Shown: positions 27,159 to 37,551 of the stretch, one piece after another
How the letters are laid out: the number at the start of each line of letters is the position of its first letter
How positions within the stretch are numbered: the stretch's first letter is position 1
DNA from: Sulfitobacter sediminilitoris
GTDB lineage: Bacteria > Pseudomonadota > Alphaproteobacteria > Rhodobacterales > Rhodobacteraceae
Direction: 5' to 3'
NCBI RefSeq assembly: GCF_010667575.1
Contig: NZ_JAABNT010000001.1
Location: 124,001-188,000 of the forward strand
DNA: 64,000 bases
Translations under genes and position numbers: made by a program
Notes under the pieces: model-generated
Seen by the model: only the letters and a program-made list of their open reading frames with translations
What the model was told of the DNA's origin: nothing
Database searches by the model: none

Positions 27159-29000
27159 ATGGCAAAAAGCTCCGGTATCGGCAAATACGCAATGTGGATC
27201 CTGATGGGTTTCCTGATCCTTGGATTGGGCGGCTTTGGTGCGGTAAACCTCAGTGGCAACATCCGTTCCATCGGGACGGTGGGCAGCAAGTCCATTCCGG
27301 TGGACGCATATGCGCGGCAGCTTCAGAACGAGATACGCGCGATCGAGCAACAGACAGGACAGCAACTGCCCTTTGCCGAGGCGCAGCAGATCGGCCTGGA
27401 CCGGGCGGTCCTGCAGCGGGTCGTGCGCAACCGCGCGCTGGACCACGAGACCGGCGAATTGGGCCTGTCGATCGGGGATGAGGCCCTGCGCGAGGAAATC
27501 CTTGCCATCAGTGCGTTTCAGGGGGTGAACGGCGAATTTGACCGCGAAGGCTACCGCTTTGCGCTGCAACAGGGTGGTGTAACCGAGGCCGAGTTTGAAA
27601 CCTCTCTGCGGGAAGAAGCGTCACGCACCTTGCTGCAAGGCGCCATCGTCGGCGGCGTACGCATGCCTGACGCCTTTGCCGAAACGCTGGTCAATTATGT
27701 AGGTGAACAGCGCAGCTTTACCTGGAGCCTGTTGGACGCGGATAGCCTGACAACGCCCCTGTCCGAGCCGTCGCAATCAGACCTGCGCGGCTACTACGAC
27801 GCCAACCCCGATCTGTTCATCCTGCCCGAAACCAAGCGCATCACCTATGTTCTGCTGACCCCGGATGCGTTGGTGGATGAGATCGACGTGCCCGAAGAAG
27901 AACTGCGCGCCGAGTACGAGGCGCGCCTGAACCAATACAACCAGCCAGAACGGCGATTGGTCGAACGTCTGGTCTTTCCTGATCAGGAAACCGCGGATCA
28001 GGCAGCAGCCTCTCTTGAGGTGGGTGGCACGACCTTCCGTGCGCTGGTCGAGGAACGTGGACTGGACCTGACAGACATCGACCTTGGTGATGTGGGCCGG
28101 CTTGAGCTTGACGCGGCCGGTCAGGACGTCTTTGCCGCAAAAGTTGGCGACGTCGTCGGACCGCTACCCAGCTCGCTTGGCCCGGCCCTGTTTCGCGTGA
28201 ACGGCGTCCTGCCCGCGCAGAACACCACCTTCGAGGAGGCTCGCCCCGCATTGCAGCAAGAGCTTGCGATGACCCGTGCTGTGCGCGCTGTGGAAGCACG
28301 TGCTCAGGATATTGACGATCAGCTTGCAGGCGGTGCCACGCTGGAGCAGCTGGCCCTTGAGACCGAGATGGAACTGGGCACCATCAACTGGACCCCAGAG
28401 ACAGACGAGGCGATTGCCGCCTACAGCGATTTCCGCGAGGCCGCGAGCGCGCTTGAGACCGGCGATTTCCCCAAGATCGAACAGCTTGATGACGGCAGCA
28501 TTTATGCCATGCGGCTGGACGAGGAACTGCCCGAACGGCCAAACCCGTTCGAGGAAGCTCTGGACGATATCCGCGCCGCGTGGGATACCGAGCAGACTGT
28601 GAATGCGCTGACAGCGCAGGCCAGCACGCTTGTGACCCAGCTTGCGACTGAAGGATCATTCGAGGCCGCGGGCCTTGATGCCATCATCGAGACAGACCAG
28701 ACCCGCAACGCCTTTATCAACGGAACGCCTCCGGGCTTCATGACCGAGGTGTTCGGGATGGAGCCGGGCAACGTTATGGTCCTGCCGGGCGAAGACAGCA
28801 TCGTTATCGTCCGTCTGGATGAAATCACACCCGCGTCCCAAGATGCCGACAGTGCCGCCCTGCTGGCACAATTGGGCGAACAGCTGAACCAGACGCTGGC
28901 GCAGGACCTGTTCAACATTTACGCCGATGACGTGGTGCGCCGCGCCGGGCCGCAAGTAGACCAGCGCGCCCTGCAGGCCGTTCATGTCAATTTCCCCTAA
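27159..29000 (+). CDS. PpiD/SurA-like peptidylprolyl isomerase
   Basis: A 613-residue protein with one N-terminal membrane anchor (MWILMGFLILGLGGFGAVNL, residues 11-30) and a long periplasmic part. A SurA-N-like chaperone region follows the anchor (FAEAQQIGLDRAVLQRVVRN, then an FDREGYRFAL block), then a weak parvulin domain at about residues 260-355 and a long C-terminal segment. This is the PpiD architecture, a folding helper for exported proteins near the translocon. It lies 9 bp before trpE and is commonly found there in related genomes. Confidence 0.87.
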   Translation: MAKSSGIGKYAMWILMGFLILGLGGFGAVNLSGNIRSIGTVGSKSIPVDAYARQLQNEIRAIEQQTGQQLPFAEAQQIGLDRAVLQRVVRNRALDHETGELGLSIGDEALREEILAISAFQGVNGEFDREGYRFALQQGGVTEAEFETSLREEASRTLLQGAIVGGVRMPDAFAETLVNYVGEQRSFTWSLLDADSLTTPLSEPSQSDLRGYYDANPDLFILPETKRITYVLLTPDALVDEIDVPEEELRAEYEARLNQYNQPERRLVERLVFPDQETADQAAASLEVGGTTFRALVEERGLDLTDIDLGDVGRLELDAAGQDVFAAKVGDVVGPLPSSLGPALFRVNGVLPAQNTTFEEARPALQQELAMTRAVRAVEARAQDIDDQLAGGATLEQLALETEMELGTINWTPETDEAIAAYSDFREAASALETGDFPKIEQLDDGSIYAMRLDEELPERPNPFEEALDDIRAAWDTEQTVNALTAQASTLVTQLATEGSFEAAGLDAIIETDQTRNAFINGTPPGFMTEVFGMEPGNVMVLPGEDSIVIVRLDEITPASQDADSAALLAQLGEQLNQTLAQDLFNIYADDVVRRAGPQVDQRALQAVHVNFP

Positions 29001-29009
29001 AGGCATACC

Positions 29010-30521
29010 ATGGCGCTGACACCGGATTTCGACAACTTTGCCCAAGGCTATGCCGAGGGGCGCAACCAGATTGTCTATACCCGGCTGGCCGCCGATCTGG
29101 ACACGCCGGTGTCGCTGATGCTGAAACTCACCGGGGCGGCAGAGAACGCCTTTGTGCTTGAATCGGTCACGGGTGGTGAGGTGCGTGGCCGCTATTCCAT
29201 CATCGGCATGAAGCCCGACCTGATCTGGCGTTGCCGGGGCGAAACATCGGCCATCAACCGCGCAGCGCGCTACGACGCGGAAGCCTTTGAGGAGGCGGAC
29301 GGCAATCCACTTGACGTGTTGCGCAGCCTCATCGCGGAAAGCCGTATTGATCTGCCCGAAGACCTGCCACAGGCTGCTGCGGGGCTCTTTGGTTACCTTG
29401 GCTACGATATGATCCGGTTGGTGGAACACCTGCCAAACGTGAACCCGGACCCTTTGGGCCTGCCCGATGCCTTGATGCTGCGCCCGTCAGTTATTGCGGT
29501 TCTGGACGGGGTCAAGGGCGAGGTCACCATCGTCTCTCCGGCCTGGGTGTCGGATGGCCAGACCGCACGGGCCGCCTATGCCCAGGCGGCTGAGCGGGTG
29601 ATGGATGCGGTGCGCGATCTGGAGCGCGCCATGCCCGGCACCAGCCGCGATCTGGGTGACGCGACAGAGGCACCGCCGCCCGTGAGCAACTTCACCCGCG
29701 AAGGTTACAAGGCCGCTGTGGAAAAGGCACGTGAGTACATCGTGGCGGGCGATATCTTTCAGGTTGTCCCCTCGCAACGCTGGGCGCAGGGGTTCACCCA
29801 ACCGCCCTTTGCACTCTACCGCAGCCTGCGGCGCACGAACCCGTCGCCCTTCATGTTCTATTTCAACTTTGGCGGCTTCCACGTGGTCGGCGCGTCGCCC
29901 GAGATCCTTGTCCGGGTCTTCGGGAACGAGGTCACCATCCGCCCCATCGCGGGGACACGGCCACGCGGGGCGACACCGGAAGAAGACCGCGCCTTGGAAG
30001 CCGATCTGCTGCTGGATGAAAAGGAACTGGCTGAACACCTCATGCTGTTGGACCTAGGCCGTAACGACGTGGGCCGGGTCGCCAAGATCGGCACCGTCCG
30101 CCCGACCGAGGAATTCATCGTGGAACGGTACAGCCACGTCATGCACATCGTCTCGAACGTCGTGGGGGAGCTGAACGAGGGCTGCGACGCGCTTGATGCC
30201 TTCTTTGCAGGCATGCCTGCAGGCACTGTTTCGGGCGCGCCCAAGGTGCGGGCGATGGAGATCATAGACGAATTGGAGCCGGAAAAACGCGGTGTCTATG
30301 GCGGGGGTGTCGGCTATTTCAGCGCGGGCGGCGATATGGACATGTGCATCGCGCTGCGGACAGCAGTGATCAAGGATGACACGCTTTATATCCAGGCAGG
30401 CGGCGGCGTGGTCTATGATAGTGACGCCGAGGCCGAGTATATGGAAACGGTCCATAAATCCGGCGCCATTCGCCGCGCGGCAGCGGATGCGGCGCGGTTT
30501 GACGGGTCAGGGCGTAACTGA
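29010..30521 (+). CDS. trpE: Anthranilate synthase component I
   Basis: A 503-residue chorismate-using enzyme that, with TrpG, makes anthranilate. FVLESVTGGEVRGRYSIIG carries the LES motif of the tryptophan feedback site. Catalytic blocks are DIFQVVPSQRW, IRPIAGTRPRG, LLDLGRNDVGRVAKIG and GTVSGAPKVRAMEIIDELE. The component II gene trpG is not next to it but 3.5 kb downstream, after an AstE-like gene, a small secreted protein gene and an opposed gene. Confidence 0.95.
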   Translation: MALTPDFDNFAQGYAEGRNQIVYTRLAADLDTPVSLMLKLTGAAENAFVLESVTGGEVRGRYSIIGMKPDLIWRCRGETSAINRAARYDAEAFEEADGNPLDVLRSLIAESRIDLPEDLPQAAAGLFGYLGYDMIRLVEHLPNVNPDPLGLPDALMLRPSVIAVLDGVKGEVTIVSPAWVSDGQTARAAYAQAAERVMDAVRDLERAMPGTSRDLGDATEAPPPVSNFTREGYKAAVEKAREYIVAGDIFQVVPSQRWAQGFTQPPFALYRSLRRTNPSPFMFYFNFGGFHVVGASPEILVRVFGNEVTIRPIAGTRPRGATPEEDRALEADLLLDEKELAEHLMLLDLGRNDVGRVAKIGTVRPTEEFIVERYSHVMHIVSNVVGELNEGCDALDAFFAGMPAGTVSGAPKVRAMEIIDELEPEKRGVYGGGVGYFSAGGDMDMCIALRTAVIKDDTLYIQAGGGVVYDSDAEAEYMETVHKSGAIRRAAADAARFDGSGRN

Positions 30522-30524
30522 TCC

Positions 30525-31568
30525 ATGTCCGCCGCGCGCCCCGCTTTCACAATCGCAGGCAAGACCATCGCGCCCGGCACGGTCAAAGACATCACCCTTC
30601 CCGTATCCACCCTGCCCGACCACACGCCCGTCGGCCTGCAAATTCAGGTGCATCATGGCAAGCGCCCCGGTCCGACGATGTTCGTCAGCGCTGCCGTGCA
30701 TGGCGATGAGGTCATCGGGGTCGAGATCGTCCGCCGCCTGCTGCGCGCGCCACAGCTTAAATCCCTGCGCGGGACGCTGTTGGTCATCCCGGTGGTCAAC
30801 TCCTACGGTTTTCTGTCCCGCTCGCGCTATCTGCCGGATCGGCGCGATTTGAACCGCTGCTTTCCGGGCCATCCCTCCGGCTCTCTGGGATCGCGCCTTG
30901 CTTATATCTTTTTGCAGGATGTGGTGCGCCGCTGCGACTTCGGCATCGACCTGCATTCAGCGGCCATTCACCGCACGAACCTGCCGCAGGTACGCGTGTC
31001 ACCGGGCGACCGCGTCACGCAGAAGATGGCATTGGATTTCGGTGCGCCCGTGGTGCTGACCTCGCCCCTGCGCGATGGATCGTTGCGCGGGGTTGCCGCG
31101 AAAAACGGCGTGCCCATCGTTCTCTACGAGGCGGGCGAAGGGCTGCGTTTTGATGAAATGGCCGTGCGCGCTGGTCTGGCAGGCATCCTGCGGGTGATGC
31201 GCGGGCAGGACATGCTGCCGGCCAAGGGCATCGCCAAGGCCAAAGTAACCCCCCACGTCTGCTCAAGCTCCACATGGCTGCGTGCTCCGGCTGGGGGACT
31301 GCTGCGCACTTTCCGGGCCGAGGGAGAAACCGTGGCCAAGGGCGATGTCCTGGCCACCGTGTCGGACCCATTTGGTGCCGTTGAGACAGACCTCATCGCA
31401 CCCAGCCCCGGTATCCTGATTGGCCGCGCGATCCTGCCCGTCGTGAACGAAGGGGATGCGGTTTTTCATCTGGCCCAGCTAAGCCCCAAGGCTGCCGAAG
31501 ACACTGTGGACGATCTGGCAACACAGCTTGAGACCGACCCTCTGTTCGATGAGGACGAGATCATCTGA
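30525..31568 (+). CDS. Succinylglutamate desuccinylase/aspartoacylase family protein
   Basis: A 347-residue zinc-carboxypeptidase-like deacylase. HGDEVIGVEIVRRLL gives the first zinc His and Glu, RDLNRCFPG the substrate Arg, and IDLHSAAIHRTNLPQVR the third zinc ligand. The last 90 residues form a lipoyl/barrel-sandwich-like domain (LRAPAGGLLRTFRAEGETVAKGDVL). The family removes acyl groups from amino acids; related genes occur in ectoine degradation, but no such cluster is here. It starts 3 bp after trpE. Confidence 0.87.
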   Translation: MSAARPAFTIAGKTIAPGTVKDITLPVSTLPDHTPVGLQIQVHHGKRPGPTMFVSAAVHGDEVIGVEIVRRLLRAPQLKSLRGTLLVIPVVNSYGFLSRSRYLPDRRDLNRCFPGHPSGSLGSRLAYIFLQDVVRRCDFGIDLHSAAIHRTNLPQVRVSPGDRVTQKMALDFGAPVVLTSPLRDGSLRGVAAKNGVPIVLYEAGEGLRFDEMAVRAGLAGILRVMRGQDMLPAKGIAKAKVTPHVCSSSTWLRAPAGGLLRTFRAEGETVAKGDVLATVSDPFGAVETDLIAPSPGILIGRAILPVVNEGDAVFHLAQLSPKAAEDTVDDLATQLETDPLFDEDEII

Positions 31569-31631
31569 GGCGTGCGACATTGCCGGTCACGGACGCGGCG
31601 CTACCTTCACGCCAGTCACTAGAGGTTCGCC

Positions 31632-32132
31632 ATGCTGAGAGTATCCGCCCTTGCCCTGATTCTGAACGCCAGCGGCGCGTTGGCTGATATGGACCTGCGC
31701 TTTGATGAAGGTGCGCCCAAGGACCGCTTCACCTTGACCAACAGTGACACCTGTCCCTTGCCGGCGATGGAGCTGACAATTGATCTGTCGACGGCACCCG
31801 CAGGGTTGATCTTTGACGTCACAGGCAGTGGCGCGGGTGTGCAGGTCTATCAGCCTTTTGAACTGGTTGCAGGTGCTGAGCACCTCAGCCGCACCCCCGT
31901 CGTGCTTGATGGCGACACAGCCATTGTGCTGAGCCTTACAGGGCTGGGCCCCGGCCAAAGCGTAGCATTCACGATTGACGTGGATGACACCGGGGGTGAG
32001 AGCGAAACCATCGTGAGCGGCTCAGAGATTGCCGGAGCCACGCTGCGCGCTGCTCTTTCGGATCAGACACTTGAAGCGCGGATGGGAACAGACGCAAACG
32101 CCACGATACCGCTGGCCGCCTGCACGTCCTGA
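31632..32132 (+). CDS. Secreted protein of unknown function
   Basis: A 166-residue protein with a signal peptide (MLRVSALALILNASGALA, cleavage before DMDLRF). The mature part is acidic and beta-rich, with only two cysteines, one near residue 40 (DTCPLP) and one at the end (LAACTS), which could form a disulphide. I do not recognise the family. A ribosome binding site (AGAGG) precedes the ATG. It converges on the YibQ-like gene. Confidence 0.72.
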   Translation: MLRVSALALILNASGALADMDLRFDEGAPKDRFTLTNSDTCPLPAMELTIDLSTAPAGLIFDVTGSGAGVQVYQPFELVAGAEHLSRTPVVLDGDTAIVLSLTGLGPGQSVAFTIDVDDTGGESETIVSGSEIAGATLRAALSDQTLEARMGTDANATIPLAACTS

Positions 32133-32135
32133 GGG

Positions 32136-32164
32136 CTGACAGGCGCGGATGCGAGACCTGTCAG
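32136..32164. terminator. Dyad between convergent genes, weak terminator candidate
   Basis: CTGACAGG (32136-32143) pairs with CCTGTCAG (32157-32164) around a 13-nt loop, between the stops of two converging genes. No T-run is present on either strand, so termination here is only a possibility. Confidence 0.35.
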
Positions 32165-32166
32165 GC

Positions 32167-33840
32167 TCAACCCGCGTCTTCACGCATCACAACGGCTGAA
32201 ATGGGCGCCAGCGCTACCTGTCCGGCCCGGTCCTGCAATCCCCACAACAACAGCGCCGAAATCGTATCGGGCCGCAACCGGCCCAGCATGATAACAGACC
32301 CCTCCTGCCCGGCCTTGAACGCCGCCTGATCAAGGAAACGCCGGATGACGGTAGCGGTCTGACCCTTGCTGTCAAAATCGCGGAAGATTGGCATGGCGGG
32401 GACGCCTTCCTTGCGGGCAAGCTTGGGCATGGTGTTAAGCCCCTTGTCTTGCGTCACCAGCCCATGCCCTGATTGCGAAAGAAACGCGGTAACCTGATCG
32501 GCCACGACCCGCGATCCCTGCAGCCCTGCGCCCGGCCCCTCCAGGACACCCATGACTTCGGGCAGCTGGGCCAATGTCGCGTCCAGCGTCGTTTCCACAT
32601 CCCGGGGCTGTGCGCCTTCGGGCAGATCGACCATGGCCAGCACTTCAAACCCTTCTTCACGGTAAAGCGCCATGCGCGCGGCGGCATCCGGTAGGCTGCT
32701 GTCCACCGCAAAGCTGAGGGCGTAGGGAAAGCTGCGCAAGGCAGCTATGCCGGCGGCACCGGAGGTCGGGCTGGTACCGTCGTCGATCAGCACGATGCTC
32801 ATCAATGGTTTGTCTTCAGGGTTGTCAAAGGGCTGGGCGAATTGCGCAACCGGTCGCGTATCGCGGCCGGGGTCAGCCACGCCCGCGTCCGGAGACACCG
32901 TGACAGGTTGTGTTCCAGGTTCTGTCACTCCGGTACCCAATCGGTTCACGGTCACGCCTGTGTTCCGCTCTGTCAGGGAGATGGCAGGCGTGCCGATTTG
33001 TGGCCGTGATGAAGGGGCGATCATTGCAACTTGCGGTGTATCCTCATCCTGTGGCCCAACCTGCGGCGGGGAAGATGTTTCCGGATCTGCCGGTGCAGCG
33101 CTGACAGGCGGTGCCAACGGGGCATCACCAGCCTGTGCCTGCTCCATTGAGGAACCTTCTGGTTGTTCCTCAGCCGTTTGTGGATTTTCCGTCTGATCCT
33201 GCGGCAAAATCGGTTCCGGGGTCGTTGGCGCAACTTCGATCGTTTCGGTGGGGGTCTGTGCAACGACGGGTGCTTCAGGCTCAGCCCTCGCGGCCGGGGG
33301 CGTGTCGGTTTGGTCAGAGGACAACTCCGGCGGTACAGCTTCTGCGGCGCGTTCAGCGATTTCCGGCTCGGCCTGTGGTCGCAAGGTTGGTGAAGTGGTG
33401 ATCGACACCTCGTCCGCTGGCTGCGGTTCCATTGGCGCCAGCGCCTGCGGGTTCGGCAGCACCGGTTGCTCGCGATCCAGGCTCACGCTTCCCGCGACAG
33501 GTGCCTCAGATGGGGCAATCAAATCCGACGCCGGACCCGTTTGCGGCGCTGTGGAAGGGGCAACAGTCTCTTCAGTCAGGCTGGTGAGCGTATCGGGGTC
33601 CGGCACGACAGTCTGTGGTACGCGCCGATCAGGCGAAACCGTCGCATCATCCGTCAGGCTTTGAGGCTCGGGGGCCTGCGGGGCAATCGCCTGCGGCGCT
33701 ACTGCCACACCCGGTGCGGTATCACTGATCTGTGGCGAAATGGGCGGCTGCGGTGACGGTGCGATGAGGGACGCAACAACGGCTACACCGATACTTAGCA
33801 CACCGCCTAAAAGCGCTCCGCCCAAAAATCCGCGTGCCAT
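32167..33840 (-). CDS. Divergent polysaccharide deacetylase family protein (YibQ-like)
   Basis: A 557-residue protein. One N-terminal membrane segment (FLGGALLGGVLSIGVAVVASLI) is followed by about 300 residues rich in Pro, Glu, Ala and Thr, probably a disordered periplasmic spacer. The C-terminal 220 residues form the deacetylase-like barrel: KPLMSIVLIDDGTSP, YALSFAVDSSLPDAAARM, GVLEGPGAGLQG. In this family the metal-binding site is often changed, so enzyme activity is uncertain. ATG 33840 is preferred to GTG 33849 because AGGAG then lies at a proper distance. It is divergent from trpG. Confidence 0.85.
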   Translation of the reverse strand: MARGFLGGALLGGVLSIGVAVVASLIAPSPQPPISPQISDTAPGVAVAPQAIAPQAPEPQSLTDDATVSPDRRVPQTVVPDPDTLTSLTEETVAPSTAPQTGPASDLIAPSEAPVAGSVSLDREQPVLPNPQALAPMEPQPADEVSITTSPTLRPQAEPEIAERAAEAVPPELSSDQTDTPPAARAEPEAPVVAQTPTETIEVAPTTPEPILPQDQTENPQTAEEQPEGSSMEQAQAGDAPLAPPVSAAPADPETSSPPQVGPQDEDTPQVAMIAPSSRPQIGTPAISLTERNTGVTVNRLGTGVTEPGTQPVTVSPDAGVADPGRDTRPVAQFAQPFDNPEDKPLMSIVLIDDGTSPTSGAAGIAALRSFPYALSFAVDSSLPDAAARMALYREEGFEVLAMVDLPEGAQPRDVETTLDATLAQLPEVMGVLEGPGAGLQGSRVVADQVTAFLSQSGHGLVTQDKGLNTMPKLARKEGVPAMPIFRDFDSKGQTATVIRRFLDQAAFKAGQEGSVIMLGRLRPDTISALLLWGLQDRAGQVALAPISAVVMREDAG

Positions 33841-34009
33841 TTCGCTCACTCCTGCTCATTTGGACCGCCTGTGCTATGCGATCCGGGTCGATTTGGCCTG
33901 CTCGTGCTCTTGACGGCGCGCGGCAAGCCTGAACATCTATGCGTGTTATATACCCCGGCGGCGGGCCAAATCTCCAGCCCAAAGCCCAACTGAGGCAAAG
34001 AATCGACCA

Positions 34010-34591
34010 TTGTTGCTGCTTATCGATAACTACGACAGCTTTACGTACAACCTAGTTCACTATCTGGGCACCCTTGGCGCGGATGTGGCTGTGCACCGCA
34101 ACGACAAGCTGAGCGTTGCCGATGCGCTGGCGATGAAGCCCGCCGGTATCCTGCTGTCGCCCGGTCCCTGCGACCCGGATCAGGCCGGCATTTGCCTTGA
34201 CCTGACGCTGGCGGCTGCCGAGGCGCGGATCCCGCTGCTGGGCGTTTGCCTTGGTCATCAGACACTGGGTCAGGCCTTTGGCGGCAAGGTGGTGCGTGCG
34301 GGCGATATCGTGCACGGCAAGATGGGTCAGATGCACCACGATGGCACCGGTGTCTTTGCCGGCCTGCCCTCCCCCTTTGCCGCGACACGCTATCATTCGC
34401 TGATTGTTGAGCGCGAGAGCCTGCCCGACGCCTTGCGCGTGACCGCACATCTGGAGGACGGGACGATCATGGGGCTGCAGCACCGTGAATTGCCGCTGCA
34501 TGGCGTGCAGTTCCACCCGGAATCGATCCGGTCCGAGCATGGGCACGCTCTGCTTCAAAACTTCCTGAACGAAATGAAAGTCCCGGCATGA
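34010..34591 (+). CDS. trpG: Anthranilate synthase component II
   Basis: A 193-residue class I glutamine amidotransferase that feeds ammonia to TrpE. The start is TTG (34010), giving [20 protein letters not shown], the standard N-terminus. The catalytic set is present: Cys in [15 protein letters not shown] and His/Glu in [10 protein letters not shown]. Its stop overlaps the trpD start by ATGA. It begins a tight run of trpG, trpD, ung, trpC, moaC, moeA and lexA. Confidence 0.95.
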   Translation: MLLLIDNYDSFTYNLVHYLGTLGADVAVHRNDKLSVADALAMKPAGILLSPGPCDPDQAGICLDLTLAAAEARIPLLGVCLGHQTLGQAFGGKVVRAGDIVHGKMGQMHHDGTGVFAGLPSPFAATRYHSLIVERESLPDALRVTAHLEDGTIMGLQHRELPLHGVQFHPESIRSEHGHALLQNFLNEMKVPA

Positions 34592-35604
34592 GCGAGGCGC
34601 TGAAACCCCTGATCGACGCCGCTGCAAACGGGCCGCTTACCCGCGCACAGGCGGCGGAGGCTTTCGAAATCCTTTTTGAGGGTGAGGCGACGCCGAGCCA
34701 GATCGGCGGCTTCCTGATGGCGCTCAGAACGCGGGGGGAAACGGTAGACGAATACGCCGCCGCCGCCAGCGTGATGCGGGCCAAATGCCATGCGGTGACC
34801 GCCCCCGAAGGCGCAATGGATATCGTGGGCACCGGGGGCGATGGCAAGGGGACCCTGAACATCTCGACGGCGACGGCATTCGTTGTGGCGGGTGCGGGGG
34901 TTTGCGTGGCCAAGCACGGCAACCGCAACCTGAGCTCAAAATCCGGTGCTGCGGATGCGCTGACGCAGATGGGCCTTAACGTGATGGTCGGCCCGAAAGT
35001 GGTGGAGCGGGAACTGGCAGAGGCCGGGATCGGCTTTATGATGGCACCGATGCACCATCCAGCGATTGCCCATGTGATGCCGACGCGCGCGGAACTGGGA
35101 ACGCGGACCATCTTCAACATTCTGGGACCGCTGACCAACCCCGCTGGCGTGAAACGCCAGCTTACGGGCACGTACCGGCGCGACCTGACACGCCCCATGG
35201 CCGAAACGCTTCTGGCACTGGGCTCCGAGAAGGCCTGGCTGGTACACGGCTCGGACGGGACGGACGAGCTGACGATCACCGGGACAAGCTGGGTGTCCGC
35301 CGTTGAAGGCGGCACCGTCAGCGATTTCGAAGTGCACCCGGAGGATGCGGGCCTGCCCGTGCATCCGTTCGAGGCCATCGTGGGCGGCACGCCCGAAGAA
35401 AACGCGCGTGATTTCAAGGCGCTGCTGGAAGGCGCGCCCTCGGCCTACCGCGACGCGGTGCTGTTGAATTCGGCGGCGGCGCTGCTGATTGCCGATGCGG
35501 CACAGGACCTGAAAGCCGGTGTCGCCATGGCCGCACAGAGCATCGATTCCGGGGCGGCCAAGGAGAAGATCGCCCGCGTCGCGGAAGTCTCTCACCAGAA
35601 ATGA
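34588..35604 (+). CDS. trpD: Anthranilate phosphoribosyltransferase
   Basis: A 338-residue enzyme joining anthranilate to PRPP, the second step towards tryptophan. [20 protein letters not shown] around residue 78 is the PRPP site, with [19 protein letters not shown] and the [12 protein letters not shown] signature after it. It overlaps trpG upstream and ung downstream by ATGA, so translation of all three is linked. Confidence 0.96.
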   Translation: MSEALKPLIDAAANGPLTRAQAAEAFEILFEGEATPSQIGGFLMALRTRGETVDEYAAAASVMRAKCHAVTAPEGAMDIVGTGGDGKGTLNISTATAFVVAGAGVCVAKHGNRNLSSKSGAADALTQMGLNVMVGPKVVERELAEAGIGFMMAPMHHPAIAHVMPTRAELGTRTIFNILGPLTNPAGVKRQLTGTYRRDLTRPMAETLLALGSEKAWLVHGSDGTDELTITGTSWVSAVEGGTVSDFEVHPEDAGLPVHPFEAIVGGTPEENARDFKALLEGAPSAYRDAVLLNSAAALLIADAAQDLKAGVAMAAQSIDSGAAKEKIARVAEVSHQK

Positions 35605-36269
35605 CTGCGCTTGACCTGTCGCGTCTCGGCGGCTGGGCCGATCTGCCGTTCTTTCGCGACGAGCTGCCAGAGATCGAGGCCGCGCTGGCACAAGAAGTTC
35701 GGCTCGTCTTTCCGCCGACTGACGCCATCTTTCATGCGCTGGAGCGGACCCAACCGGACGATACCCGCGTCGTGATCCTGGGCCAGGACCCTTATCACAC
35801 GCCTGGCAAGGCGGATGGGCTGGCCTTCTCCATCCCGCAGGATTTCGGCGGTAGGCTGGACAGTCTTGGCAACATCTTCAAAGAAATTGAGGCTGATCTG
35901 GGTGTCACACGCAGCCGCACCGACCTGTCAGACTGGGCCGATCAGGGCGTGCTTCTGCTTAACACTGCGCTGACGGTGCCGCAGGGCGCACCCAAGGCCC
36001 ATGCGCGGCTGGGATGGTCCGATCTGGTCGATCAGGTGCTGGACCGCCTCAGCGACCGTCCGCGCGCCTATCTGCTTTGGGGCGGACCTGCGCAAAAGGC
36101 GGCGAAGGCGGTTGCGACCGCGCCCAACCTCAAGATTGAGAGCGCCCATCCCTCACCGCTGTCCGTGCATCGCGGCTTTTTCGGCTCCCGCCCCTTTTCT
36201 CGCGCCAATGCGTGGTTGCAGGCCCAGAACTTGCCCGCCATAAACTGGGGCGACCCGGAGGGACCATGA
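35601..36269 (+). CDS. ung: Uracil-DNA glycosylase, family 1
   Basis: A 222-residue enzyme that removes uracil from [21 protein letters not shown] around residue 63 carries the water-activating Asp and the conserved Tyr; [18 protein letters not shown] and the C-terminal [21 protein letters not shown] hold the catalytic His and the DNA-intercalating loop. It is wedged between trpD and trpC with ATGA overlaps at both ends, an unusual place for a repair gene. Confidence 0.96.
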   Translation: MTALDLSRLGGWADLPFFRDELPEIEAALAQEVRLVFPPTDAIFHALERTQPDDTRVVILGQDPYHTPGKADGLAFSIPQDFGGRLDSLGNIFKEIEADLGVTRSRTDLSDWADQGVLLLNTALTVPQGAPKAHARLGWSDLVDQVLDRLSDRPRAYLLWGGPAQKAAKAVATAPNLKIESAHPSPLSVHRGFFGSRPFSRANAWLQAQNLPAINWGDPEGP

Positions 36270-37078
36270 CCGAAACGATCCTTGATAAAATCAAAGCTTA
36301 CAAGCTTGAGGAAGTTGCCGCTGACAAGGCTGCAAAACCGTTGGCTGATGTAGAGGCAGAGGCCGAGGCCGCACCTGTCGTGCGCCCGTTTGCAGATGCG
36401 CTGCACGACGCCGCGCGTGAGGGCTACGCTCTTATCGCCGAGATAAAGAAGGCCAGTCCGTCAAAAGGTCTGATCCGCGCAGATTTCGAGCCTGCCACTT
36501 TGGCCAAAGCCTACGCGGAGGGTGGTGCGACCTGTCTTTCCGTTCTCACAGACACCCCCAGCTTTCAGGGGGATAAACAATATCTGGTGCAGGCGCGTGC
36601 CGCCTGTGATTTGCCGGTGCTGCGCAAGGATTTCATGTACGACACTTATCAGGTGGCTGAAGCGCGGGCGCTGGGGGCAGATTGTATCCTGATCATCATG
36701 GCCTCTGTTTCCGATGCGCAGGCGGCCGAGCTTGAGGATGCGGCGGCGCACTGGGGCATGGACGCCCTGATCGAAGTGCATGACGCGGATGAGCTTGAGC
36801 GGGCAACTCTTTTGAAAAGCCGCCTCTTGGGCATAAACAACCGCAATCTCAAGACCTTTGAGACCTCTCTTGATGTGACACGTCAACTATCCAAACAGGT
36901 GCCTGCAGATCGGATCATCGTCTCGGAATCCGGACTGAACACCCCCGAAGACCTTGCAGACATGGCGCGGTATGGCGCACGCACCTTCCTGATCGGAGAA
37001 AGCCTGATGCGGCAGGACGACGTGGCGCAGGCCACCCGGTTGCTTCTTGCCAATCCCCTGACACCGGGAGGCATGTGA
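36266..37078 (+). CDS. trpC: Indole-3-glycerol-phosphate synthase
   Basis: A 270-residue beta/alpha barrel closing the indole ring in tryptophan synthesis. [14 protein letters not shown] carries catalytic Glu and Lys, [13 protein letters not shown] the second Lys, [10 protein letters not shown] and [14 protein letters not shown] the later strands and phosphate site. I chose ATG 36266 because it overlaps the ung stop as ATGA and is preceded by GGAGG; the longer frame runs into ung. It is a single-function protein, not fused to TrpF. Confidence 0.95.
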   Translation: MTETILDKIKAYKLEEVAADKAAKPLADVEAEAEAAPVVRPFADALHDAAREGYALIAEIKKASPSKGLIRADFEPATLAKAYAEGGATCLSVLTDTPSFQGDKQYLVQARAACDLPVLRKDFMYDTYQVAEARALGADCILIIMASVSDAQAAELEDAAAHWGMDALIEVHDADELERATLLKSRLLGINNRNLKTFETSLDVTRQLSKQVPADRIIVSESGLNTPEDLADMARYGARTFLIGESLMRQDDVAQATRLLLANPLTPGGM

Positions 37079-37551
37079 TGGCCCTTACCCATTTTGACGC
37101 CAAGGGTGACGCCCATATGGTCGATGTCTCGGACAAGGATGTCACCTCGCGCATCGCCGTGGCCGAAAATTACATCAAGATGCAGCGCGAAACCTATGAT
37201 ATAATTTGCGAAGGCCGAGCCAAGAAAGGCGATGTTCTTGGTGTGGCCCGGCTTGCCGGTATCATGGGAGCAAAGCGGACCTCGGACCTTATTCCACTGT
37301 GCCACCCGCTGCCGATCACCAAGGTCAGTGTCGATCTGGAACCGGACGCCGACCTGCCGGGCATCCGCATCACGGCAACCGTCAAGACCACAGGCCAGAC
37401 CGGTGTCGAGATGGAGGCGCTTACGGCGGCTTCGGTCGCGGCGCTTACCGTCTATGACATGGCCAAGGCGGTCGATAAGGGCATGGAAATCGGAGGTTTG
37501 CGTGTCGTTCTGAAAGATGGTGGAAAATCCGGGCGGTACGAGGCCACATGA
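37078..37551 (+). CDS. moaC: Cyclic pyranopterin monophosphate synthase
   Basis: A 157-residue enzyme of molybdenum cofactor synthesis, acting after Moa[14 protein letters not shown] and the C-terminal [21 protein letters not shown] are family signatures. The start is ATG 37078 ([10 protein letters not shown]) sharing one base with the trpC stop, with GGAGG upstream. Its stop overlaps moeA as ATGA. MoaA is not in the window. Confidence 0.95.
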   Translation: MALTHFDAKGDAHMVDVSDKDVTSRIAVAENYIKMQRETYDIICEGRAKKGDVLGVARLAGIMGAKRTSDLIPLCHPLPITKVSVDLEPDADLPGIRITATVKTTGQTGVEMEALTAASVAALTVYDMAKAVDKGMEIGGLRVVLKDGGKSGRYEAT

